Shown piece after piece: positions 33,718 through 42,621 of a stretch of 64,000 nt of DNA (position 1 is its first letter; each line of letters starts with the position of its first letter). The translations under genes were made by a program, and so were the position numbers. The DNA lies in NCBI RefSeq assembly GCF_048564905.1, contig NC_132992.1, forward strand, positions 32,536,501 through 32,600,500, read 5' to 3'. This DNA is from Vicugna pacos. Its lineage: Eukaryota; Chordata; Mammalia; Artiodactyla; Camelidae. Below the pieces are notes generated by a model. That model was not told where the DNA came from. It saw only the letters and a program-made list of their open reading frames with translations, and ran no database searches.

Positions 33718-34897
33718 GTCACAGCGAGACTCAGAGGGAAAGGGTGATGTGTCGGTTTAGCAACATCCGCCGGGGGAGCAGGAGCAGGAGGTAACACCAC
33801 ACCGTTTCATGTCTGCCACCCCTGCTCTAGACGTCAGTCCTGCAATGAGTCCCGCAGAGACAGACTAGTCAGAGCCAGCGCTCTGTTAGATTATCCTTCT
33901 GGTAAAGGGCAGATTTCTAAATCTCTATCTTTCCCTTGGCTTCCCTGAGATCTCATGGGCCATTTCCCCCGCTGGCAATTGCTGTCGCTTGCAGCCTAAG
34001 AAATAAAATTCTTAAAATGAATTAAAACGCTCTATATCTCTCTGTAAAATCGTAAACTCTGCACCAAACCAGAAATCTCCCTTGTCTGGCTTGCCTACCG
34101 TTTAACAGAGATACTCCTACCTGGGCTGGCCAGTAGAGCCACTAGGGAGGGGGTCTGCCCCGGGGAGATCCCTGTTCTCCCGAGTCACCGGAAGGGAGAA
34201 GGCAGGACCAGGACTTAGGTGTTCTGAGTTCTACCCCCAGCTCCGCCTCTACCTACTGGCTTGGCTTGGAGCAAATAGAAGCCTCAGGGCTTTGGTTTTT
34301 TCATCTTGAAACTGAGGCCACTGACCCCTGTGGCTGCTGAGTTCCCTTCCAGGTCTTGCATTCTAGGATGCTAATGTATAAAGCTGTAGATCTGACCTGA
34401 GAGAGTCATTGCTTCATATTCCCCGTGCGTGTTGCTTGAGCTCCTCATTGCCCAGCCAGGGGGAAAGGCAGAGCACGCTTCTTCACTTGGGGGGTGAGCG
34501 GAGTAGCATAATTTCTTGATTCAGTATGTGTGACTCATCAGAGCCTGGAGGTTCGTGCCCAGATGCCAACTTGGAATCCAGTTATCATTGCATCTGGGAG
34601 AGAAAAAGTGCTAAAAACAGCCTTTGGGAGGGAAAAAAAATCAATTTGCCCCCCTCCCCCCCAAAAAAGAAGAAAAAGGTTCTGTATAGTGTGATAACAT
34701 TTTGATATATCTTATTTATCATCTTCATCCCTAAAATCTGCTCTGCCTCCCTCCTCTCTCTGCCTTGACAGAGGGAAAGAGGATTGACCTTTCCCAGGGA
34801 AGAGGGGGCACCTGTCGGGGGCGGAGGGCTGTCTCTGTCTACTGAGGAAGAAGAACAAAGTTGACACCACATCCCTTGCCACTACGCTGACACTTCT
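33718..34897. other. Spacer TEA region-TRAJ61
   Basis: Contains the RUNX/Myb/CRE cluster and a MIR-like run near 34210-34380. No coding exon is recognised. Confidence 0.4.
33790..33840 (+). promoter_or_regulatory. Candidate TEA germline promoter: RUNX, Myb and CRE sites
   Basis: Within 41 bases there are a RUNX site (accaca, 33796-33801) and an overlapping Myb site (accgtt, 33801-33806). A CRE-like site agacgtca (33829-33836, seven of eight bases of tgacgtca) follows. TEA, the T-early-alpha promoter, lies just left of the first J-alpha and opens the 5' J-alpha segments. This cluster is about 1.1 kb before TRAJ61. The assignment is inferred from motifs and place only. Confidence 0.42.
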
Positions 34898-34925
34898 GGT
34901 TTTTGTAAAGGTGTTCACTCCTGTG

Positions 34926-34975
34926 AGAATGGGGTTAATAGGAAACTGACATTTGGAGCCAAAACTTGATACTCA
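34926..34975 (+). pseudogene. TRAJ61: TRAJ61 pseudogene
   Basis: The stretch gttaataggaaactgacatt plus tggagcc matches human TRAJ61, the most 5' J-alpha. The RSS is nonamer ggtttttgt (34898-34906), a 12-base spacer and heptamer tcctgtg (34919-34925). The frame reads RKLTFGAKT and then meets tga, so strand G of the domain cannot form. The second glycine of F-G-x-G is also missing. The 3' end seems shortened and donor gtaata is weak. Human TRAJ61 is also regarded as non-functional. Confidence 0.9.
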
Positions 34976-35890
34976 GTAATATCTGGCAGAATTCATTTTT
35001 TTTTCCCATCTGAAAATTGTCAGAGAGATATTCAAGTGTTCCTTAAGGAATAGGAACACAAGATGAATGTTTAATAAAATTCAATTTAACAAACATTTAT
35101 TAAGTGCCCACAGTACTTCCCAGGGATCATCTGGGCCAGGTTCTGAGTTGACAGCGTCATTGCCCTAAGGGAGGAGGGGTTTTATCAATGGATGAACAAT
35201 GACAACAGATTTACCTTTGAGACCCAAACAGTTAACTGTGGCCCTGAGCAAGTAGCTTAGCTTGGGGGGGGGGGGCAGACAGGGTGGGCAGTGGGGACAG
35301 GAAATGTGCACAACAGCATAGATAATCTAAAACACAAGATAATTAAAAATGTTATGTTATGATTGGCTTTAGCATGTACTTCATTATTTTGTAGGGCAGC
35401 TTTATCTTCCCAACTGTAAATTTTCTGGAGTTGATTATTTATAAAGTCTATGGGGGAGAAGCTTTCAAAGAACCGCATTTCTGAAATTAGGCTCCCAGCA
35501 GTCAACACTGGAAGAACTGGAGCTTTTTGTCTTGCCGGTCATGAAAAAGGAGGCCTGGCACCCCTCATGTACTTGATGCTCACGGGGCTTTCCTTCCCTG
35601 CTGCAGGGCAGAACCAGCAGGGAACTACCAGGCAGTTATAGTTCGTACAAATCCGTACAACAGGGTGGATAACAAGAAATGACGTGTGGGGTGTTCAGGA
35701 TGCAGAGGTCTCAGCTGCCCATGAAGCCAGAGAACTTTGGACCATCCCATCCCTGCTCTCCTGGTAGCCTGAGTCCCGGGCTGCATTAGTGAGAGAGGGG
35801 CATCCCTAAATGACCTTGTTCGTGAAGCTGGCCCCGCATTACAGCCTTGATCGCACTAGAGATGGGCTGCATCTGGGAAGAGGAAGTTAC
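34976..35890. other. Spacer TRAJ61-TRAJ60
   Basis: A G run at 35264-35274 and no J motif. Nothing else is recognised. Confidence 0.4.
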
Positions 35891-35947
35891 AGCCCAGCAC
35901 TGAGAAGCCCACCTTCGGGAAGGGGACTCAGTTAATCGTAACCCTGG
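35891..35947 (+). CDS. TRAJ60: TRAJ60-like joining segment with degraded RSS
   Basis: The 3' half reads PTFGKGTQLIVTL with an intact F-G-K-G and a good donor gtgagt at 35948. This resembles human TRAJ60 (FGKGTELIVSL), and the place is right. The left border is uncertain because no convincing nonamer-12-heptamer is present; cactgag at 35898-35904 is too close to the Phe. It is therefore best called an open reading frame of doubtful use. Human TRAJ60 is a pseudogene. Confidence 0.75.
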
Positions 35948-36139
35948 GTGAGTACCTCCATTCGAGGCGTGGTGTTAGCAGAACCCCCTCATTATCTGAC
36001 ACCGAGCAATCAGGTTGCTGAAACCCTTGGCTAGACGATGAATTCCCTTATCCGCTGGGAAAAGACTGTGAAAATCCAACCGCCTTTCCTGTGGGTAAGC
36101 AAGAGCCTGTGGTTTTACGTAAAGGCAACAGCTCCTGTG

Positions 36140-36199
36140 GGAAGGACGGAAATAGGAAATTTACATTTGGAACGAGGGCTCAAGTGAGAGTGAAACTTA
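36140..36199 (+). CDS. TRAJ59: TRAJ59 joining segment with altered motif
   Basis: It matches human TRAJ59 (GNRKFTFG.....QVRVKL). The frame is open: KDGNRKFTFGTRAQVRVKL. The motif is F-G-T-R, not F-G-x-G, because the second glycine is arginine, which should disturb the beta bulge of the J strand. The RSS is nonamer gttttacgt (36112-36120), a 12-base spacer and heptamer tcctgtg (36133-36139). Donor gtaagc follows at 36200. Probably an ORF of limited use. Confidence 0.9.
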
Positions 36200-37268
36200 G
36201 TAAGCACCAGCTTTAAACCAAAGGTGTCGGTTTATTTGGTTTGGTTTTGAATTATCTGGGAGCTCCAAAGAGAGAACACTTCTCCCCGAGGATTGGGCTC
36301 CAAAATTCTGACTTCAAACTTCTAAAAAGATCAAGTGTTAAGGCAGATGGTAGGCTTGGAAAACTCTATCTCCGTATGTAATAAGTAGAGACCTACTTTT
36401 CTTTTCTCTGCTTATTGGTTTTATTTTGTTTAGGCAATGGGGAGGAGGACTAGACAGCCTTGGTGGGGGGGGGTGGTAATCTGCAGAGCATTTTCAGATA
36501 GATTAGACCCAGAGAATCAAAGACTATCAGTTCTGAAAGTCCTTAAAGACCACCTAATTCACCTCTTTAATTTTTGCATATGAGGACAAGGAAACTCAGA
36601 GAGGTTTGTGAACTTGCTCAAGGTCACACAGCTGAGCCTGGTCCAGGACAAAGCCAAGACAGCTCATAGCTCTGACCTGGCCAGACTCAAGGGAAAGAAA
36701 ACCTCACAGTCTTTGACTAAGCAGCTTCATTTGCAACCCAAACAGTCTTTATCCAGGACTTAGTGAGCTCAAGACAAAATCCCAGAGTTCTAAAGGGAGA
36801 TAAAATCATCGCTTGCCTGTTGGAGGGGGAAAGCTAGCTGAAGTCTGAACAACAGCTGAACTTGATATTAGGGGAGAGGTGCAGCCATCTGCAGACTGAG
36901 GCAGGGTTGGAAAAAGCCAAAATGAAAATGCTGGTCTTGTCTTCAGACAATTGAAGTGACCATCAAGCACTACCTATAAATTCTGCAAAGCTAATTTCTC
37001 TCCCAGTGGGATTTTATATTCTGTGATAGATGGCTTCGGCTAGGCAATTACTTTGGACCACAGAATGTGTATACAGAATCAGCTTGCTGAGCCTTCCTGT
37101 GTCTTAAAGAGGCAATCATATCTTTGGACATACTTCTCAGCCCTGAAGCTCTGGGCTACCGCAAAGAGAAACACCATCACTTATCCTGACTCAAAAGCTT
37201 GGAGGCAGAAGGAAAGTTTTAGTTCTTAAGAAGCTCTGCAAAGCTGGGTTCATTAAGTTGACCCCAGA
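36200..37268. other. Spacer TRAJ59-TRAJ58
   Basis: Contains a MIR/L2-like run at about 36495-36660 (aaggtcacacagctgagcct). No J is seen. Confidence 0.45.
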
Positions 37269-37296
37269 GGTTTTTGCAAAGCCCCTTGGCACAGTG

Positions 37297-37359
37297 TTCA
37301 GCAAGCCAGTGGCACTAAGTTGACATTTGGGAAGGGGACTCAGCTCACAGTGAATCTTG
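37297..37359 (+). CDS. TRAJ58: TRAJ58 joining segment
   Basis: The peptide QQASGTKLTFGKGTQLTVNL is close to human TRAJ58. The RSS is strong: nonamer ggtttttgc (37269-37277), a 12-base spacer and heptamer cacagtg (37290-37296). Donor gtaagt follows at 37360. Motif F-G-K-G, no stop. It looks functional and is the first J-alpha in the window with no visible defect. It is a likely target of first-round V-J-alpha joining. Confidence 0.95.
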
Positions 37360-38464
37360 GTAAGTGGGGGAGAGCACTGAACCCTCTTCTCTAAAGTGAT
37401 TTGAGATCCTTTTTACACCAACTGATGGGGATGTGGCATCTGGGCCCACCTCTGCTCATAGTCAAGTGCTGCCTGGCTGAAAGGTACCCTCTCCACATCC
37501 CCCAAAATAGTCCAACTGGGAAGATGCACCCATGTAGCTGGATACAGCTTTTGCTAAGTTCTCACAAAAGCACTTAACCGCCTCATCAAACTGCCTGGTA
37601 GTTCTTCGGCTGTCCTCCTAGCCCGGCTAGTTTACCAGTTAGAGGAAATGCCCAAGCGCTTTGAGATTTTTAGGTCTTTGTGAAAAGGAGAATGTTGGCA
37701 ATGTGTTTGGCTTCTGGGGAGGAAAATAATGATGGTTTGTTAATTGCTTACTATGTGCTAGGCAAGGCGCTGCATGCTTTCTATCCATCATCACAGTCAA
37801 TCTTTATACTCGCTATGGGGGTAAGGGCTATTATTATCCTCATTTTATAGAAGAGAACTTCTTATCTTTATGTTTTATATTTTTATAGAAGCACAGAGAG
37901 AGGTTGAGTAACTTGTTCAAATTGATTCAGGGAGAAAGAAAGTCTGGAATTTAATACCTGGAACTCGGATTCCAGAGCTAAATGTTTGCTAGTGGTGGGG
38001 AGGTGGGGAGGATTATGTTTGGGGAGAAAATCACTGATGCTTTGGTCTTAAAGTTGCTAAAATGATCCCTAGAGTAGTGTGCTCTCAGCTAAGCAAGCCA
38101 GGGGTCGATCAACAGGACCCCTGCGACCCACTTGTAGATTCTAGTCCTCACAACGACGTCACCAGGCAGCATCATTCTCCCCACTTTACAGACAGGGAAG
38201 CTGAGGTGAAGCAAGCTGAGGAACTTGCCCTGGTTTCAAACCCAAAGCCTGAGCTATTTCAAGTTCATTGCAACTGTCCACTCGCTAGGCTAATTAATTA
38301 ATTAAGGATGACAATTTTATGTTAGGTAAAGATAGAGTGAATTGTTTCCATAGTTTCTCCCCCACCTTTTCAGGAATGACCATACAATTGTGTGTGTGTT
38401 TTGTGCCTCCTCCGGGAGAGCAGGAGGAGCCCCAGCTCCCAGCACCTGGTGGAAGGGTCTTGGT
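37360..38464. other. Spacer TRAJ58-TRAJ57
   Basis: Holds MIR fragments in minus sense (about 37735-37985 and 38120-38250). A perfect TTAATTAA-type palindrome lies near 38292-38304. No J is seen. Confidence 0.5.
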
Positions 38465-38492
38465 GGTATTTGTAAAGCAGTCTCGGGGGGTG

Positions 38493-38555
38493 TAACTCAG
38501 GGTGGAGCCGAAAGAATCTTCTTTGGAAAGGGAACGAAACTGACAGTAAGCCCAT
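38493..38555 (+). CDS. TRAJ57: TRAJ57 joining segment
   Basis: The peptide TQGGAERIFFGKGTKLTVSP matches human TRAJ57. The motif is F-G-K-G and donor gtaagt follows at 38556. The nonamer ggtatttgt (38465-38473) and 12-base spacer are good. The heptamer is gggggtg (38486-38492), keeping only gtg of cactgtg. The three outer bases, most critical for RAG cleavage, are lost, so recombination may be poor although the coding part is intact. Confidence 0.92.
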
Positions 38556-39099
38556 GTAAGTATGAATAACCAAATGCTTCCAAATTTCTCCCTGGAACCC
38601 TGATTCCTAAATTTTCCTTTCTGTTTTATAACCCAAGTCCAAACCACAGCAGCCTCATTGATGGATTCCAATTGAAACAGCCACTGAGGTGTCCCTACCT
38701 CATGCGGGACTCTGCTGTTTACCCTCACATGCTGTTTTATCTACCAGACAAGAATGACAGTGCCAGAGGAGCATTAAACCAGGGAGTCAGCCTGTCAGAG
38801 AGCTTAATTTCATATTAAAACTTGTGCAATATTCCATGGGACTAAGAAAAATCAGTAAACTCTCTGAGCCTCTACTCTCTTTCTCTGTGAAATGGGAGTT
38901 CCTGCTCCTGTTTTACCAAAGCGGGAATGTTGGCACATTTCCAATAAAATGACAACATTGCCAGGAAACAGGAGGGCCCCCAGGTGGTCCATAAACTCTA
39001 TCACCAGACCCTTATTATAAAGAGCTGGTTTTATCCGGGGAATTTCTGGGATGATGAGTAAACATTTAAGTAGGTCACAAGGGGAGTTTGGGCAACTGA
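38556..39099. other. Spacer TRAJ57-TRAJ56
   Basis: Nothing beyond unique spacer DNA is seen. Confidence 0.4.
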
Positions 39100-39127
39100 G
39101 TTTTTTGTAGAGTCATGTGTCACTGTG

Positions 39128-39188
39128 TGGTATGGCACCGACAATAAGCTGATATTTGGAAAAGGAACAACTCTGAGTGTTCGGCCAG
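39128..39188 (+). CDS. TRAJ56: TRAJ56 joining segment
   Basis: The peptide WYGTDNKLIFGKGTTLSVRP has the human TRAJ56 end (LSVRP). The RSS is excellent: nonamer gttttttgt (39100-39108), a 12-base spacer and perfect heptamer cactgtg (39121-39127). Donor gtatgt follows at 39189, as in human. Motif F-G-K-G. Looks functional. Confidence 0.95.
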
Positions 39189-39729
39189 GTATGTTTTAAA
39201 GCTGATTACTTGTTTCTAAACATAAACCACCACTCTGAAAAATGCAGTGAGAGATCACAGAATTACTCACCCGGCTAATTAGCATCTTTGGGGACTGGCT
39301 GCCATGCATGGGTCTTTCCGCGAAGATGATGATGAGGGCGGCCTCTGATGGAATCGCGTTAGGGCTGTTTCTTCAACACCTTTAAGCCCTTGGAAATGTT
39401 AAATTGGTCTTTGTTGTTGTGTGAGATTGACACATGGAAGCCGAACTGAAGTTTTCTTGTGTAGGGACAGAAAGCATTTAGAAAGAAAAGGAGTGGGGTA
39501 AAGGACATACTAAAGCACATAGCAGTGCATTCTGTGCAATGCAACCCTATCCAGCAGAAGACGGTGAGACGCAGCCTATTGATGTGAATGACTGAGTAAC
39601 CTCTCTCGGGCGGGCTCCTTGTCTCCCCAAGGCCTTCATGTTGGTGCAACTAGGGAAAGAATTGCCTTATCCCTGAAACTCTCAAATTCCTGGAGCCAGA
39701 CCAGTTGGGTAAAGCCGTGTAAGATTTTC
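39189..39729. other. Spacer TRAJ56-TRAJ55
   Basis: No gene or clear repeat is seen. Confidence 0.4.
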
Positions 39730-39790
39730 TGATTCTGACATGGATAACAAGCTGACATTTAGGGAAAGGGTAAAACTGAAAGGAAATATT
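39730..39790 (+). pseudogene. TRAJ55: TRAJ relic, probably TRAJ55
   Basis: gataacaagctgacattt followed by agggaaagggtaaaactga looks like a worn J (KLTF then RERVKL in place of GKGTKL). Both motif glycines are lost. No donor gt lies at the expected place and the RSS is barely visible (cagttgggt, a 12-base spacer, gattttc). Its place after TRAJ56 suits TRAJ55, a pseudogene in human too. Confidence 0.7.
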
Positions 39791-40680
39791 GAAAATAGAA
39801 AGAGCATGAACTTTTGAAAACATGCTGTTAACACTATGTTTCTAATTGGGACTCTTTTATTCTTGCCTTGGCTGAGCTCTGCATCAGAGAGGCCTCTTTG
39901 GGTACCCGCTCATTTCTGCGCCCCTCAGTGAAAAGGGGCAATTAATCTTGGACGTGTGAGGGAAGGATTCCCTAATCCAGTATAGTAATGACCCTTCTCT
40001 CCATCTTGCAATACCCAGAGGGAGATTTTGAGTGCTTCCCACTTCCTCTCAAAACAAAACTCATTAATAAACTTGAATGTCACTGAAATTTGGCTCCACG
40101 AGGGAGTCTCTATTTACTACAACAGAAGCTCCTTCCAGACAATTGTTTGGAGTTTAACTTTTGCTTACAGTTCATGAGCAATACCAACTCCCCAATGGAC
40201 ACCTCAAAGTAAAACTTCTACTTTCATGGCCAAATCAGTATCCAGATTAGAAAGGCTAGAATCAGGATCCTGGTGAGTATTACGTTAGTCCCAGATGAGC
40301 TTTTTAACAAAAGTCCCTTATGCCTAAAACAGTATGAGATTAAAAAGAGCTCCCATGCTGACCTGTGCATCCAGTTCTTAACTAGAATTCAAAGAGCAGG
40401 CCGGTCAGCTGCTGTGTTTCCAAAGTGGGTTGGATATTTAGAGCCCTCTGGATACTAGAAGTGATCCTCAGAAAAAGCACAAGCTATTCCATTTTTATTT
40501 ATAATTCTCATCTCTCCCAGAGAACTGTTATAAATTTTCTCCCAAAGGTATTATATTCATCTTTCTTTTGGTTCCTTTATTTGTGATGTGTACAGAGATG
40601 AAATATTGGTCGAGGTTCAAAAAACATCTGTGAGATTTACCTTAAGCTTTGCCTGTCAGAGAGAATCTAAGAGCTGAAAA
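39791..40680. other. Spacer between two TRAJ relics
   Basis: No gene, RSS or clear repeat is seen. Confidence 0.4.
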
Positions 40681-40735
40681 GATGGGAAGCTGACATTTGG
40701 AAACTAGATTAAAAAGAAAATTCAAACGAATCCCG
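40681..40735 (+). pseudogene. Unassigned TRAJ relic
   Basis: gatgggaagctgacatttgg reads GKLTFGN and then a stop (tag at 40707-40709). The similarity is about 20-25 bases, centred on the conserved J core. No RSS or donor is left. It could be the true TRAJ55 counterpart or an extra, lost J between J55 and J54. Confidence 0.5.
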
Positions 40736-41863
40736 AGGAGCAATGGTTAGTGGATGGTTATTCAGACATAAGCCCGTCAGCCCCACCAGCCCAGTTGCTC
40801 CGTTGGCTGCACCACCCCTACCTTGGGCTTGCCTGGAAGAGTAATCATAACTTTCTCCCCCCAGACCTGTCTTGGGAAGAGAGAAATGTCCAGCCCTAAA
40901 TCTCCTTCTGAATTGGTTTATTTCAATAGAGTTTATCATTACACATGGTGTTCTGGAAGTAATAGAAAAGTGCACTAGAAGCTCCTGCAAATGGAAATGA
41001 AATGTAAATTTAGATTGTAAATATGGGACTGCAGTAAATAGATAGCAAGAAAAAGAGATGGAGAGATTGGAAAGTTACCGCATTTCTCTAACCCTAAAGG
41101 GGTAGTTTCCATAAATAGTGTAAAACCACTGAAGGGGAGCGGGGAGGAGGAGGAGAACAGAAGCAAACAGATTTTTCTCCTAATCCTTTTCACTTTGCAA
41201 AATGGGAAACGGTTTTTCAATCAAATTTCCCTGAGCAGAGGAAAGAAACCATGTCTGTTTTCAGACTGAAGGGCGCGCAGGTAGGTGTCTGCTAGAAATG
41301 ATTGGTGACAAGTGCTGGCAATGTCCCAGCTGGGAGGAGGGGAAGAAGTCCAAAAATAAGTCCAAATAAGAGTGCAGGGTCAAGAAGGGCTCAAGGGCAG
41401 GATTTCCCCTGGATTTTCTGCCTTGCTTCCTAACCTTTCCAGTCTTAGCCAGTGGATTTGGTCCAGACCAGCAGGCCCTAGGATTTCAACCAGAAATTTT
41501 CAAGGAGGAAGCCAGCTTAACTTCACTCAGGAGACCTTGCATATTCTGACTTTAAAGAGCCTTTTAATCCAGCTATTTTTAGGGAGAGCCTCTGTAAAGG
41601 CTAAAGGATATGTTTTTTTAAAAAAAGAAAAGTTAAAATTCTACAAAGTGGAAATAAAGGTGTTAAATATTTGTCTGATGGAGAGGGGGAAAATCTGGGA
41701 CACATCTGCATCAGCTGAAGGGGACTTAGTCAAGGAGGAAAAGGCAGCCCCAAGGAGACACTGTCCTGACCCTCTCTGATTTGTGAGATTTCAGCCGCTG
41801 TCGCCAGCCGGCTCGGCTGCTGAGAGCAGACCTGGCTTCTCCTCAGGGGGCAGAGAGGGGCCA
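40736..41863. other. Spacer before TRAJ54
   Basis: Nothing besides unique spacer DNA is recognised; open frames here lack domains. Confidence 0.4.
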
Positions 41864-41891
41864 GGTTTGTGTAAAGCTCTTTGCTGTGGTG

Positions 41892-41946
41892 CAGCTCAGC
41901 CAGGAGCTGGTATTCGGGCAAGGAACCAGGCTGACCATCATCCCCA
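41892..41946 (+). CDS. TRAJ54: TRAJ54 joining segment
   Basis: The peptide QLSQELVFGQGTRLTIIP matches human TRAJ54 (KLVFGQGTRLTINP). The RSS is nonamer ggtttgtgt (41864-41872), a 12-base spacer and heptamer tgtggtg (41885-41891), which is imperfect. Donor gtgagt follows at 41947. Motif F-G-Q-G, open frame; looks functional. Confidence 0.95.
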
Positions 41947-42527
41947 GTGAGTACAAAAGGGTGAAGCCACATGGGGCTCCCTACAGCCTTATCCTTTCTA
42001 GACCACGTCCTGCAAGCTCTCCCGGACGGGCACGTGCTTGTTTGGCCTGGTCCATTACAGGGAAGCAGACCAGGAAAGACCCCAAAGCTATCAAACTCCT
42101 ACTTTTGATTATGTCAAAATTCCTCACTCTTCTCACCTTCTGCTGTCGGTTTCCAGTAAGCCAGAATCTAGTCAGTTGATGAAGCAATGTCAATAAAAAG
42201 CAGAGAAACAGTTAGCCCCGCAGTGCAATAAAATAGAAACTGTACCAGTGCCAACCAGGGGTAGACAATGAGGGAAGAAGGAAAAGGGATGGTTTACCCA
42301 GACTAAGGTGGCCACTTATAGACAGGAAAAGAAAAACAATCAAAGCAAAATTTTAATAAATAATGTATATATTTATCAGGGCTCCATTGCCCTCTGGGAA
42401 GCCCAGTTCCCTCCCACAGCTGGCGCCTTCTGGCCTTTTATCAAATAACCTATAGGTTAGTGCAGAGTTGCCGGATCAAGACCATATTGACCCCCAGGGC
42501 CCTTCTGCAAAGAGCAGCTCCTGTTCA
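41947..42527. other. Spacer TRAJ54-TRAJ53
   Basis: No further J or repeat is seen. Confidence 0.4.
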
Positions 42528-42555
42528 TGTTTTTGTAAAGCCTCCCCTGACTGTG

Positions 42556-42621
42556 AGAATAGTGGAGGTAGCAGCTATAAACTGACATTTGGAAAAGGAA
42601 CTCTCTTGATTGTGAATCCAA
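42556..42621 (+). CDS. TRAJ53: TRAJ53 joining segment
   Basis: SGGSSYKLTFGKGTLLIVNP matches human TRAJ53 with the same length (66 bases). The RSS is nonamer tgtttttgt (42528-42536), a 12-base spacer and heptamer gactgtg (42549-42555). Donor gtaagt follows at 42622. Motif F-G-K-G. Looks functional. Confidence 0.96.
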
